Positions 1-20,078 of a stretch of DNA of 64,000 nucleotides are shown here, one piece after another (the stretch's first letter is position 1; every line of letters begins with the position of its first letter). The notes below the pieces were generated by a model. The model worked only from the letters and a program-made list of their open reading frames with translations. It was not told the DNA's origin and ran no database searches. The DNA is from Vespa crabro (Eukaryota; Arthropoda; Insecta; Hymenoptera; Vespidae): assembly GCF_910589235.1 (NCBI RefSeq), contig NC_060962.1, forward strand, positions 5,934,232-5,998,231, given 5' to 3'. Position numbers and translations under genes: made by a program.

Positions 1-195
1 TGATTCGAAAAACGTTTGATAATTCGTTCGTTTTCATGCATACGAGTCTTTATCAATTTTATATAACTTATCGAAGAAACGAAGAAAAAGGATTGATAAT
101 TTGTTTAATTTTTGTTTTTTTTTTCTCTCTTTCTTTTTTTACCCCTTTTTCTGTTTGTTTCTTTTTTCAAGAAACGTAGAAAAAAGTCCGAGACT

Positions 196-205
196 CCTTA
201 AAAGG
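196..205 (+). promoter_or_regulatory. perfect CArG-box match (SRF site)
   Basis: CCTTAAAAGG matches CC(A/T)6GG exactly. It lies within the upstream intron of the blistered-like gene. Chance matches of this motif are expected a few times in 64 kb of AT-rich DNA, so this site alone is weak. Confidence 0.35.
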
Positions 206-383
206 ATACGCATTATAATTTACGTAGATAGATATTTTAACGCTTATGTCGATGATACGAAGCATATCTTATTTTTTTTACACTCGAAAAGAAAGGTACA
301 ATATTTTATTATGGCTCTCACGTATCCGGGAATACTGTTAACATTTAAATTATATTCCAAGCACAAGTGCTATCATTAAGAGA

Positions 384-387
<4 letters not shown>

Positions 388-422
<35 letters not shown>
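388..422. repeat. (AG)n microsatellite
   Basis: Pure AG dinucleotide run of about 35 bp in the upstream intron. Confidence 0.95.
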
Positions 423-427
<5 letters not shown>

Positions 428-1729
428 ACTGTGCCAATTACGTGGACTTCGTACCCTACATAATTAATAAGATAATAATGAAGATGCATACCTATCATCC
501 ATTTTCGCCCTTCGCCGGACGTGAAAGAATGTTTTTTTTTTCTTTTTTCCTTTTTCCTTTTTCTTTTTTTCCAATAATACGCGTCTCGTGGTCGAGAAAA
601 AAAGAATATGATTGGTAACACGTTCAACACTTCCCCTGACGATAACTAAACGAATTCGACTTGTTCTTATGCGGACTACGCAAGGAAGGATAACGACGAA
701 TTGTAAATAAATAATGAAAGTTAAAAAAAAAAAAATGATAAAACCAATAAGGGAAAAGGATTAACGAAAATCCCTGAACATTTAAATACTACAACTAACA
801 CCTTCGACAAATAAACAAATGAAACATGTTGGAAATATGTTATTCGATACGAAAGAAACATCTTTTATCATAAAACTAACACCTAATGATTTAACATATG
901 TATGTGTTAATTTATTGAAGAAAATGGAAAAAGTGATCCATGATCGATGGACGATCGAGATGCGAAATAAAAGATAAATGGAATGCAATTCGATAATTCC
1001 GTATCTACCTATTTCGTTATCGCCTTCTATGTGTTTAAACAGAAGAAAGAAAAAGAAAATAAAAAAAAAAAGAAAGAAGGAAGGAAAGAGAGTTAACGAG
1101 AATATGAACGCTAGATGGACGTTTCGGCGTCAGAGAAAGTTATCCTCATCTATCCGATCGATGGTAAACAATCGATTAAAATCAATAGAAGTTACGAATG
1201 AATCGAATATCGTTTATTTCTTGATTCAAATATTTAATTGATAAAATTAATTACGAAGCATTCCCTCATATTTTACGCAATATCTACGAAAGCATCTATA
1301 TCGCAAAAAAATACGATTCTTTTTTTCCCACCCTCCTCCATCCAACTTCTCCTCCCTCTCCGTTATTTTGTTTCTTTTTGTTTTCGTCACCTATTGTCGA
1401 GAATGGAAGTTAAGAAGAGAGAAAAAAAAGAAAGAGAGAAAGAGAGAGAATGCACATGTACATAAGTGTACATGTATCTACGCACGTATGTATTTATGTA
1501 TGTATGTATCTATATACACACGTATATACATGACACACCTTACCTATAATATCCTTCCAGGGTAGTTTTTTGCCGATTCCTCGGCGAGATGGCGCTACAT
1601 TCGCCGGGTAGGTTTCACCCCCTACTAAAACGTAATCGCATTTCATTCCCTCTCGCGCTTCGCGCGATCGTACGCGCCGTTTATTCGGTGGCGCGTCGCA
1701 AAGCACCTTAAGGAAAGAGATAGGCATAG

Positions 1730-1732
<3 letters not shown>

Positions 1733-1779
<47 letters not shown>

Positions 1780-1781
1780 AG
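1733..1781. repeat. (GA)n microsatellite
   Basis: GA run with AAAG interruptions at both ends. A second GA run lies at 1871-1900. Confidence 0.95.
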
Positions 1782-1866
1782 ATGGATTTACGATTTAACG
1801 CCGACCGTTTGAACGATCGTCGATTGCCGTGGTGGTTCTCCCAGGTGCTCGATCGCAAAAGAGAAT

Positions 1867-1900
<34 letters not shown>

Positions 1901-2214
1901 ATAAGCGAGTAAAAGAAGGAGAGGGTTGAGTGTGTATGGGGGGGAGAGTAAAAGTAAGGAGAAGGGAGAAATGGGAGAGGGGGGAAGGGAAGATAGAAGG
2001 AACGGAGGCGCGTACGCACGTATGGAAGGTGGAAGCCGAATGCCATATACGGTCACCTTTGTCAAAGCCCGGTTGTCGCCATATACAGGCAATGTTCGCG
2101 ATGGCAGACACTTATATAGAATCCGACTTAAGAGTCAGGAATGCCGCTTTTTGTCGCGCCTTCTATACACGCCCGACGGTAATGGGGGGTAGAAAAGGTG
2201 ACTCGGAAGCGATC

Positions 2215-2263
2215 GACGAAGAAGACGACGAAGAAGAAGAAGAAGAAGAAGAAGAAGAGGACT

Positions 2264-2297
<34 letters not shown>

Positions 2298-2312
2298 AGA
2301 CGACGACGTACG
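2215..2312. repeat. (GAA)n-(GAC)n compound trinucleotide repeat
   Basis: About 40 bp of GAA repeats pass into about 40 bp of GAC repeats. On the + strand one frame reads as runs of Glu then Asp. No splice sites or conserved flanks support a gene, so I treat it as a repeat. Confidence 0.85.
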
Positions 2313-2539
2313 TACGTTCGAAGCAGAAGCTACCGTTGGATGCTGCCGCTGGACCAGAAGCCGGCCGGCTACCGGCTACGCGCCCGCGCAATTTTCGTCC
2401 ACTCTCATTGGTCCACCAGTCGATCCGGTTTATCCATAGAACCCCGTACCGGTGGTCCACTCTCTTTCTCTTTTTCTTTCTCTTTTTCTCTTATACAACT
2501 TGCCGTTGCTGTTACACACACATACATACACACACACGC

Positions 2540-2542
<3 letters not shown>

Positions 2543-2598
<56 letters not shown>

Positions 2599-2620
2599 AT
2601 CTCTTTTTCTCTTTATCTCT
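2543..2620. repeat. (CT)n microsatellite
   Basis: CT run of about 60 bp with TTT interruptions, preceded by a short (CA)n tract at 2513-2540. Confidence 0.95.
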
Positions 2621-3479
2621 CTTTCTATGTCGATCCCAATGCCGATACTAATGAATGCGTTCGGGGGTTTAACGAACGGCTATCGGCCACGAGGTCTCTT
2701 CGTATGATGTTCCAGTTTGTAATTCACTCGTGATATTTTTGTAAAAAGAATATCATCGGTCTCATTTTGAGCCTCCTGAAAGGATTTTTAATAATTGAGA
2801 GATTTGATCGGATATCGTATGTATATATCGGAGAGTTATCATTTCTTTTTTGTTTTGTTTTCGGATAAATTGAAACGATATTTTTTCTTGATAGTTTACT
2901 ACGTAAAGTCTTGCAAATTCATCCCCGATCTCGTTTGTGTATCGTACATACGTATCGAGGATACGATCGTATTTTAGGTGTCTGTTGTTTCGATTAAATA
3001 CATGTGAAACGTGTTCCGTTCGGATACAAAAGTGGGTATTAGTCCTTTTGTTTTAGGTCTTAAGAAACGCGATAAATTTCTCATATAAACCTTACCTCGT
3101 ATATAAATCTAATACATATACGTATACCATAATGCATACCGTAATATGTACTTATGTCAGATTCTATAATGAATAAGGTGGAATAACGATCGACACGAAG
3201 AATCGATGAATATATGCGAATGGATAGATGTGGGTGTTAATGGTAAGGTACATACGTTCTCCTAGTCACGTCTCGATAAAAGTGACCGAGGATAAAGATG
3301 AAAATCGTCTAATAACGACTTAACGCGAATCTTCAACTTCCGATCTTTCTATTTTTTACTTTTTAATTTCTACATACTATTCTTTTATGCTTTTCGTTTT
3401 ACATGAAATTCGATTTATAAAATCTTATCTCTTGAAAATCTATTCTGACATGTTATCCCCACGATAGGATTATTAATTG

Positions 3480-3513
<34 letters not shown>

Positions 3514-3681
3514 ACTATTGTCACGCCGGTAAAATTCGCATTTCCTAAAATGTCTTTCTAAAGGAGTTGCGTGCGTGCGTGCGTGCTAGAAAAAGAATGA
3601 AAGAAATGATTTTATCCGGCAAAAAAGCAAAGTGCAAAGGGCGAAAAAAGAGAACGAGAGGAAAAGAGAAAAAACAGACAT

Positions 3682-3714
<33 letters not shown>
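3682..3714. repeat. (GA)n microsatellite
   Basis: Pure GA run of about 33 bp. Confidence 0.95.
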
Positions 3715-3717
<3 letters not shown>

Positions 3718-3854
3718 CGGTATAATAGACGAAGAAGAATGATATACGATGATGTTGAAGCGGAACGACGCTTGCCTATTACGAACAAACTCGCAAGGAA
3801 TATAATCGCAGCTCGTGTTTTGTGGTTGCGGCGTAGGCACACGCTCATATCGTT

Positions 3855-3868
3855 GTCTCTCTCTCTCT

Positions 3869-3918
<50 letters not shown>

Positions 3919-3952
3919 ATCTGTCTGTCTGTCCGTCTATCTGTCTGTATAT
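3855..3952. repeat. (CT)n followed by (TCTG)n
   Basis: CT array with TTT interruptions that grades into TCTG/TCTA tetranucleotides after about 3912. Confidence 0.95.
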
Positions 3953-4948
3953 GTATGTATATCTTAAGTGAGAAATCCACTTGCGTAACTTTTTCGGTAA
4001 CCCTGACGGTTTCTCTCATCTATTCCATATTAAATGATAAAAATAATAATTTTTGTCAATTAACATTTATAAACAAAATTTTCGAGCTCTGTCATAATAC
4101 GACAAACAAAATACATAATAATAACTTCGTATTCGTGAAAAAAAAAAAAAGAAAAGGTTTAAACATACGATACGATCGTGGTTATGGGTCATTTTATTAC
4201 GATAATTATGAAGTTTGGAAGGACTTAAATAGAGAAAAAGAAAAAGAAAAAGAAAAAATAAAAAAAAAAATCCCTGTTCGCTGATTTTTTTCTTTTTCTT
4301 TTCTTTTTTTTTTTTTTTTTTTTTTTTTCTTTCGAGAATACGGCGCAACTTTTTAAGTCAACTGACAACGAACGATCGTTTCTAAACATCAATCTAGCAT
4401 CATTTTCTAGTGGAAACAATTCCCGAAGGATTAGACTAGGTAACGTCGGTTCACTTAAAATGTAAGTCGTAAATGATCATCGCTAGCAACGGTTGTACCA
4501 CGTTCTTGAACTTATCCGAGAGATGTTCGTAGATGGGATTTATACAGAAGAAAAAGGAAAAAGAAATAGGGAAAGGAAAGGAAAGAAAGAAAGCAATTAG
4601 AATTTTTTTTTTCTTCTTTTTTCTTTTCTTTTTTCTTCCTTTCTTTCTTTCTTCCTTTCTTTTTATTCTTTTCCTTTCTGACTCGTATGCGACAGAATAA
4701 AAATCCAGTACGGAAATGTTGGGTACATGGAGTAACGTCAGCCGACGAATTCGTAACGCGTTAAGGAAGTGGTTCGATATTGGCGGTCGCACTGGTTCAC
4801 TAAATTCCGCGGAACGGGACTCGGCGAACGTCCAAGAGACCCTCCGGAATAATAACTCGAACGAAGGCAGAAAGCGCGTAATGGAATCCGGTCGAGTTAG
4901 TCGTTCGTTGTCACTTTAAATCTCTTTTACCTTTTAATTCGATATATA

Positions 4949-4990
4949 CATACATACATACATACATACATACACACACATATATATATA
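4949..4990. repeat. (CATA)n then (CA)n/(TA)n
   Basis: CATA tetranucleotide run followed by short CA and TA tracts. Confidence 0.95.
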
Positions 4991-5279
4991 CATTATTTTT
5001 CTAAAGTTTATATATCTACAAATCGAACGATGATTGATAATTATCGAATAATTAATACAATATAATTTAACGATTTCAAATGTTTCAAGGTGAATGTCGT
5101 ATATCTATGAAAGAAAATCATAAGGTGGAGTGTATTCCTCGAAATCCTTCCCTCTCTTACTCTCACTCTCCTCGAGATCACCCACGATCCTTTCCGCTCA
5201 TTACGAGCAGCGCGTAGCATCGAGCGGATCGACCGCGAGTTATCAAGCCTCGAACCACAACAAGTCGACTTCTTTTTTT

Positions 5280-5284
5280 GCTCT

Positions 5285-5346
<62 letters not shown>

Positions 5347-5353
5347 GTCTCTC
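5280..5353. repeat. (CT)n microsatellite
   Basis: CT run of about 60 bp with a GTCT-containing 3' end, followed by a GAA/GAC-rich and poly(A)-rich stretch to 5480. Confidence 0.95.
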
Positions 5354-5920
5354 CTGCAGCTCGTCAAAGTCGAGAAAGACGAAGACGAAGAAGACTAAGA
5401 AGAAGAAGAAGAAGAAGAAGAATAAGTAAAAAAAAAAAAAAAGAAAAAAAAAGGAAAGAAAAAAAAATAAAAGGAAGAAGAAGTAGAGACTCCCAAGACG
5501 GAGTATAACCTCGAGAGAGGGATTCGGTTTGAGGCATACTCATCGTGAATTCTCGCGCGAGGGGTACGCAAAGGGGGAGGAGGGCAGGAACGGTCGAGTC
5601 TATTTTTTCTCTATATAGTTATAGGTAGTAGGTACTACGTGCATACGCACATATCTAACTATGTATACGTGTACGCGTGTAAGAAAGACCGCGTTGAAAC
5701 GCATAGGTCGCCGTTTCTCCCTCCTTGCCCCCTCCTCTCTTACCCCTTATCCTCTATTTCCCCTTTATCCCACTCCCGCCCCGTGTGTGTGTATCGTCGT
5801 AGCGCAGGCAAAAAGTATCTTCTAGCGGGGGAGAGAAAGTAGCGATGGAAACGTAGTACCGCGTAAATTTGTGAGAATCTCTTCTGGAAGCGCATTGCCG
5901 AGTTCAGACTGCGCGGATGG

Positions 5921-5930
5921 CCATATAAGG
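5921..5930 (+). promoter_or_regulatory. perfect CArG-box match (SRF site), possibly also TATA-like
   Basis: CCATATAAGG is the classical strong SRF-binding sequence. It sits in a GC- and CpG-rich island (about 5870-5970), which makes it more notable than a match in AT-rich DNA. The embedded ATATAAGG could alternatively act as a TATA box for an internal promoter. Confidence 0.45.
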
Positions 5931-6073
5931 AGCGCGAACAAGCTCGCGCATCTCTCCCCGCTAGGTAGAGCTTGGTTGGTTGCTTGCTGCTTGCTTGGTT
6001 TGTTCCTTGCTTCGTTGGTTGGTTCGTTCGTTGCTTCTTCCTCCGCTTGCTTCCTTCGTACCTAACGTAACGT

Positions 6074-6118
6074 ACTACATACATACATACATACATACAT
6101 ACATACATACATACATAC
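6074..6118. repeat. (CATA)n microsatellite
   Basis: About 11 CATA units, preceded at 5970-6060 by a degenerate TTGG/TTCG/TTGC tetranucleotide tract. Confidence 0.95.
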
Positions 6119-6564
6119 GTGTACATGCATACATACGTGCACATTACGTACTCTACGTATTCGCTTCGTTCATTCTTCCTCCTCTTCCTTTTCGTCTTCC
6201 TGTTTTCTTCCCTTATCTTTTCTTATATTCTTTTCGACGATTAAATGGAGAAAAAAGAGAAAAATTAGGATTAACGCGATTGTAAGAGAAATAACTAATG
6301 GACTGTTATAATTTAGCGCGATATTCATTGGGACAACAAGAGGTCGAAGGTCGATCGATAGATCTATGATTTATTAAATCTAAGATGAAAACGTGGATAT
6401 TGTTGATCTATCGTATACTTACGATTCCGTGATGAGAGTGGCGTAAATAAATCTTACGATTTCCCTGGAGGACGGGACCGATATGTATGCTACGAGGGAA
6501 GAAGCTAAAACGTCGGTGGACGTCGAAGGTTCCGATGAGTGAAAGTATTTTGTTCGACGCTCGG

Positions 6565-6569
<5 letters not shown>

Positions 6570-6627
<58 letters not shown>

Positions 6628-6632
6628 GAGAA
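6570..6632. repeat. (GA)n microsatellite
   Basis: GA run of about 60 bp with one CGAG interruption. Confidence 0.95.
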
Positions 6633-7427
6633 GGAATTCGTTTGGACGAGTCGCGTGTGGGTGGTTCTAGGTGTACACGTATGCGATATACTGGATGCAG
6701 AAATTTGTAGGTGTACTGTCGGACGTAGGTCAATGGATGTATAAAACGCTTTGCGTGGACGTTACAGAATTTTATTCGAAAATCTCATATTTCATTTCTC
6801 GTTTATTTGCACTGCTAAGTTCTCCTGTCGATACGATACGATGCAACAACGTTCGGAACGATCGAAAACAAGTATGTAAAATATCGAATAAGAGGTATAT
6901 AGAATGGAAGAGTTCCGGCTGAGTTTGGATATCTATTCGAACAATATAGGGGAAGAAGAAAAAAAAAAAAGAAAAGAAAAAAAACGAAAAGAAGAAATCC
7001 TATTGAACGGCTCTAATCTTGCATCTTCTACGTGGAAGTTTGCGAGGTATTTATTTTAAAGTGCATCGAATCCCCGACCTTTCCTTCATTACTCCGAAAC
7101 CACTGTCTGCCAATATCTGTTAGCTAGATTTAAATTCATTTGCATTCTATGATTCCTTTGTTTTAAAGTTTATTGCGTACAAGCGATTGGCGACTACTAA
7201 ATTCTCATAAATTTTTTTACTTTACATTTTAGTGTTGCTAAACAACGAGCTATTGTTATCGATCGAAACGTACATAGTATCTAAGGCTAGTTTCTATTTA
7301 CTTATTTTAAAACGACGTTAAAGGGTATACGAGAAATTTGCTTTGTTTGAATAATTTTATTAACGATTAATTGCGAGCACCAATATATCGTTTATATCAT
7401 TATATAATTGTTTATTTATTTTTACAG

Positions 7428-14450
<7,023 letters not shown>

Positions 14451-14821
14451 CAAAGGCGAAACGTAAACGGTGATGCTCATATTCGAGTCTCGCTGTGTCG
14501 TAAACCATCGGAAAAATTTCCGAAGGAATCTCGATTCGAGTCTCGAAGACGGAAGGAAAAGAGAATTCATGAAGAAGAAAAAAAAGAAGAAGAAGAAGAA
14601 GAAGAAGGATTAAGGGAAAACAAAGAACAGGAAGGTTCGAAGGAAAACGAAACGAAAGAAATATCTACGAGGATTATCAAGGATCTTAAAAATGGCGGCA
14701 CGATCATGAAGGAACCGAGGAAGAAACGAATAGCCGAGAAAATTTAGACTATACAAACGAGGCCCTGGCTCTTCTTCCTTCAAGTTTTTCGCGATTAAAA
14801 ATGGACTAAACGTGACAAGTG

Positions 14822-14822
<1 letters not shown>

Positions 14823-14869
<47 letters not shown>

Positions 14870-14875
14870 ATTCTC

Positions 14876-14910
<35 letters not shown>

Positions 14911-14965
14911 CATTCTCTCACTCTCTCTGTCATTCTCCCACTCTCTCATTCGTTCACTCACTCTG
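14823..14965. repeat. (CT)n compound array
   Basis: CT runs interrupted by CATT and CACT units, just downstream of the blistered-like stop codon. Confidence 0.95.
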
Positions 14966-15091
14966 TCTTTCTCTTTTCCGCTATACATCGATTTTCTTTC
15001 ATCTCGGAGATCGTCGAAGAAAGATAATTCTTTGATTATTATGTCCCTTCGTTCGAGTCTTGGATGAGTTATCGCAAGTAGGTCGATCGTG

Positions 15092-15183
15092 ACACCACCG
15101 ACGACAACGACGACAACGACAACGATAACGATGATGACGACGACGACGACAACGACGACGACAACGACGACAATGATGATGAC
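15092..15183. repeat. (GAC/AAC)n trinucleotide array
   Basis: Imperfect GAC, AAC and GAT trinucleotides. Translation gives only Val/Ile or Arg/His runs, so it is not taken as coding. Confidence 0.9.
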
Positions 15184-15321
15184 AGACGCGCGAAAGCCGC
15201 ATACTTTTCTTACATCCCGATATAACTGTTTGAGATGTGACCAGTCTAAGGCATGCGACTTTTGAGTTCGGTTCAAAAGAACAGAAAGTAACAAAAGGAA
15301 CGAAAAACTTTTAACTCGAAT

Positions 15322-15323
<2 letters not shown>

Positions 15324-15357
<34 letters not shown>

Positions 15358-15390
15358 ATATTTATATATATATGTATATGTATATATATA
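15324..15390. repeat. (AT)n microsatellite
   Basis: About 15 AT units followed by TATATG variants. Confidence 0.95.
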
Positions 15391-15692
15391 TATGCACATA
15401 CATAAAGCACGAATTCTACCGATCGAAAATTAATTTCTCCGAAATTAGCAGGGTTGGATGGGTTGGTGGGGTTGGGGGGAGGGGAAGAAATTAGAATATA
15501 ATCGATCGTTGATTTTTGTATTCGCGTGAGTTTATTTCTAAACATCATCATTGTTCGAGTATACGAATTTTCAAATGACAATGATAAATATTAAAAGAAA
15601 TCATATTGTAATATCTATTTGGTACGATATATATCGGTATTGATTTTGCGTCATGAATCGGATAAATCTCGGAATGATAGGAAACAGATACG

Positions 15693-15733
<41 letters not shown>

Positions 15734-17445
15734 ATTCATTCTAAATTTATTAACGAGATACATTTTGCATCGAGTACGATGTTAAAAGAAAAACTGAAAC
15801 ATTTTCTTTAAAATATATCTACTTATACACGATATGACGAGATCTATCGGATGATATATATTTCAATTCGTATTCGAAAAAAAAAATTTATTTTTGTTGA
15901 ACAGTGAATTATTAAATTCCGTATGCTCATGAACAATCGATCCTTCATTCTTCGTCGTACCATGAAAATCTTTTGAAAAAATGGCCAAACACTTAAATTA
16001 ATAATAATTAATTTAATTTTGTTTGTTTATCAAGGAGAATTTTAAATTCTTTACGACGACGGTCAATGGAGGGATGATTTTTCTCTGGAAAAAAAAAAGA
16101 AAAAGGAAGAAAGTAAATGCTATAACATTTTAATCATATGGTTTTCTAACAATTTGATTTCTTTTCTTTTTTTTTTTTTTCTTCTTATATTTATCAATAT
16201 CCAATCGGTCTTATGACAATTACAATCGGATTTAATTCTCCATCACTATTTTCCTTCTCGACGATCTTTACAAGTTCCTTATTTAATGTTTACCTTAGTT
16301 ATGAGAAGATCGTCTTCGAAGATCTAAAAAATGTCGATAAGCCGAGTGTAAGTATTTTTCTATAGATCAGTTTTCTTTTTTCTATTTATTTTCTTTTTCT
16401 TTCTTTTTTTTTTCAACCAATCACGATAACAACAAATACTTTCACACATTAGGACATCGCGATTGCTTAAAAAGAAAATAATAGCAAAAATTGAACGTAC
16501 GTATGATCGATAAGTAATTTGTTTGAATATTTACGATCATGCACGTTCTCCTCAAATTATTAATGAACAATAAACAAAATACAATGGTTATTTTAGCGAT
16601 CGATATTATCTAAAAAGTTTTAATCCGTCAGATGAAACGCAACTGACTCGATCGAATCCGATACGTTCGTCGATAGTGATACGCTCGAATTAACAAGATA
16701 GAAGAACGATCATGCCTTGGTGAGATCAATTAATTAAGATCAATTGAGAAAGATCGTGGAGTGTCATATCGAACACCTTGTTTAAATTTCATTAGCTCGA
16801 CCGATCGAGGAGAGAGGGCTCTTTTATGCCCTATACGACAGATCCAACTCGTGACTCGATAAAAAGTGCGTGAAAATGGACGATTCATCGGTTTTATGTT
16901 TCAGGACGTTCTGAAAATTATACTACAGGGTTACGGTATAATCGTTCAAACAACGTATCTCCAATTATTCGATTCCCGAATACGCACTGCCAATTACGAG
17001 ACTGATACTATACATGATTTCTTATTGATGTTGCAACGATCCTGCGAGAAGAAAGTTGGATTTTTGTAATTGGATCACGAGGATCGGATGGATGATCCAA
17101 TTCGAAAAATGTCTATGTCGAATAGATCCTGATTTCGAATAGAAAGAATTTTTGATATGAATGAATTATTAGCAAACAGTGCGAAAAGATATAAGTATAT
17201 TCCATCAAATAAGACAATTTCAAAATATCTTTCTTCTCGATCTTTCCTTGATATTATTACGAATATCAAAAATACGAAGATCGATGAAGTTACATCTAAC
17301 AAATCCTATACTCTTTCCTCGTCAACTATCGATTTATGAAATGAAATTGTAAATTCGTATTCATATCTAATTGTCCTCATTTAAAATCAACATAACATTT
17401 GATATAATGCAATTTAAAGTCGCCGAAAAGAGAAAGCAGATTATA

Positions 17446-17449
17446 TATG

Positions 17450-17480
<31 letters not shown>

Positions 17481-17512
17481 GTATATATGTATATATATAT
17501 ATATATATATAA
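17446..17512. repeat. (AT)n/(ATGT)n microsatellite
   Basis: TA dinucleotides with regularly spaced TGTA units. Confidence 0.95.
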
Positions 17513-19983
17513 TACACACACAATTTTATATTACTTTATGTAGAATCTTGTCACGATCTATCTCGAATATATAAATAAGATAATTCATAATAATTCATAA
17601 TAATTCATGGAACGAAGAGTCTTCGTTAATTTTTGATAAAGATGAGTTCGATCTAATATATGATACACAAAAGTGAGATCTGACGTTGAAATTTAGATCG
17701 GATCGATTAATATATAAAATCGATGATATTAATAATGATTAATAATGGTACTTTCGTAAAAGACCTATTAATAATAATGAAGAAGTAGAGATATTATTAA
17801 GAAGACCTTGAAGAAATGGAAGTCGTTGGGTCTTGTACGATCTTAATGGTGATATGATATATTTGGATTATTTCAGATAAAATAATAACCATAAGATATC
17901 ATGGAGTATCTTAAATGGCCGATTGAAAAAAAAAAAAACCTTGAACGACGTGATTATGTTAAAATAAATAACGAAGATATGAGCATTTTTATTGGACGCG
18001 TATGTCGAAATGAATTTAGCTTTTTTTTTTTTTATTTGTTATTGGTTTTTTTTCTTTTTTTTTTTTTTTTTTTTTTCTTTTATTCGTGACTTAGTCATTT
18101 AACGACATTATTTTTATTTTTAATTTCGTTTTATTACATTTTGTAATACGTACCTTTATGTATGCAAGTTGAAAGAAATCTCGTTATTAGAAGCGACTAG
18201 CAATAGATGTATTTGGATATAAAAAAAAAAAAAAAAAAGAAAGAAGAAGTAGAAAAAAATAATATCTATGTACATGTGCCGTTCAATACGAACTACTAGT
18301 CAAAACTAAAGGCTAGATTTAGCCTAATAACGTGCAATAACGTTGTGATTATACGAAATTTTAATTGTACATGTAATGATGGTGCATTTTTAATCGCGCC
18401 AAAACTTTACAGAGAAATAAATGAATAGAGAGCATCGTTTTATTAACTTTCGCGTATGAATTTTGTAAATCAACGAACGATATCTATGTTCGATTAAAGG
18501 GGAAAAATTAAAAAAGAAAAGAAAAAAAAAAGAAGAAACAAAGAAGAAAGCAAAAATAGAAAAAAAAAAGGATTAAGAATTCTTATAAAAAAATTTTGCG
18601 ATTTGCGTAAAGGCTTATTTTTATAAACTAATGTGAGTATATTATAAGGAAATAAAGGATCGAAGAATTGACGGTAAGTTGGTACCGTTTTACTTTACAG
18701 GCCGTACAGATTTTACGCCTAAACCCCGACAAGATGGAGTTCACAAAAGAAGTATTAATTATTCTTTTTCTTCATATTCCTGATCCTATCGAACATCGTA
18801 TCATTTCGTAATTAAAGATCCTTTAAAGAGCTTACATTTCTTTGTGATTGATCTGTTTGCAATAAAAAAATGTTTTCAACTTTTGACGATAAACTTAATC
18901 GTTCGATGATTTGAATCACAGTCATACTTACAGAAATTAAAATTGCACGTTCTTTCGAATTTTCTTAATTAATTTCCATCGATTAAATAATTTTATGTTC
19001 AGATAATTTTTTTTTCTTTTTTTTCTTTTTCTTTTTTATATACCAATTTATGCAAATAGAATGTTCTGTAGGTAATATAAAGGTCAACATATTAAATGTA
19101 TAATCAATATGAGTCTTTCCACATACATTCATAATATTATAATATATCTAATAATAGTATTCAAAATTTTCTTTTATTAATATAGTAAAACTTTTTTTCA
19201 AGATATTCATCATTAATATCAATCAATTTATGATGTCAACGACATCGACATTATATATTATATATATATATATATATAACGCAATATATATATATAGTGC
19301 AATCCAAATGAAAAATACCGCTTAAAATATCGCAAAAAAATTCGATAAAATCATTTCTCATGTAAACTGCCTAAAAATAGAAACACCCTGTGTTTTTAAT
19401 TAAGACGAAGAAGAGGACAAGTATTTTTCTCATCATTAAATTGAGGAATGTAATCTTTGTAATAAAATAATATACATAGAGAGATGTCCGAATGAATGAA
19501 TTTATCAATTACATCGATCATTATGTCGATACGGAACGATTGGGATTAACATTGAGATGACATGTTAATGAGAATGGAATGTACGGGCGCAAATGGAAGA
19601 AAAACAAAAACAAAAAAGAAGAAAAAAAAAGGGTGGAAAATCAATATCATAATTCGATCGGTTCCTTGGAAATGTCTTCATGCGTGCCAAATAGTTACGT
19701 GACAAAATTAAAAAAAAAAAAAAAAAAAGAATAGAAGATAAGGGAGTAATTATTATTGACTTCCAACAACTTTATATGTCTTGTAATAAACATTTTGAGA
19801 AAAAAAAAACAAAAAAAACATTGTTATTTTCTTATCGATCACGAGCTATTTGTAGTTTCTTATTAATATTCTTTTACGCAAGCTTCGTTTTAATTCTTAA
19901 CAATAATTATTAAAATTAATTTCAAAGGACCGACTTTATTATGATCTAATAAGAAATCACCGCGTATCTAAGCAATAATATGT

Positions 19984-20078
19984 ATTGTACATACATACAT
20001 ACATACATACATACATACATCCATACATACATACATACATACATACATACATGCAAACATACATACATACATACATAT
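19984..20078. repeat. (ATAC)n microsatellite
   Basis: About 22 ATAC units with two interruptions (CCAT, GCAA). Confidence 0.95.

Larger units (their letters stand above)
1..7427 (+). other. intron of the blistered-like gene, microsatellite-rich
   Basis: No coding exon with sensible composition and splice sites was found here. The long open frames are low-complexity Ser-Leu, Arg-Glu or Lys repeats produced by GA/CT arrays. Between the arrays are CpG-rich islands of unique sequence (about 1560-2450, 4690-4920, 5500-6060) that look like regulatory DNA rather than coding sequence. Confidence 0.55.

Noticed and set aside
1643..2192. Several overlapping frames rich in Ser/Leu, Arg/Glu or Lys
   Set aside because: They are translations of GA/CT arrays in both directions, with no splice context or recognisable domain.
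4716..4919. A 67-codon + strand frame (MLGTWSNVSRRIRNALRKWF...) in a GC-balanced island
   Set aside because: Non-repetitive and tempting, but it has no neighbouring exon, no clear donor and no family resemblance. It may simply be regulatory DNA.
14806..15399. 197-codon minus-strand frame with long Val/Ile and Arg/Glu runs
   Set aside because: Composed of the CT, GAC/AAC and AT arrays; a microsatellite artefact.
16866..17339. Two small + strand frames (67 and 60 codons) after blistered
   Set aside because: Typical chance frames in AT-rich DNA, with no motif or splice support.
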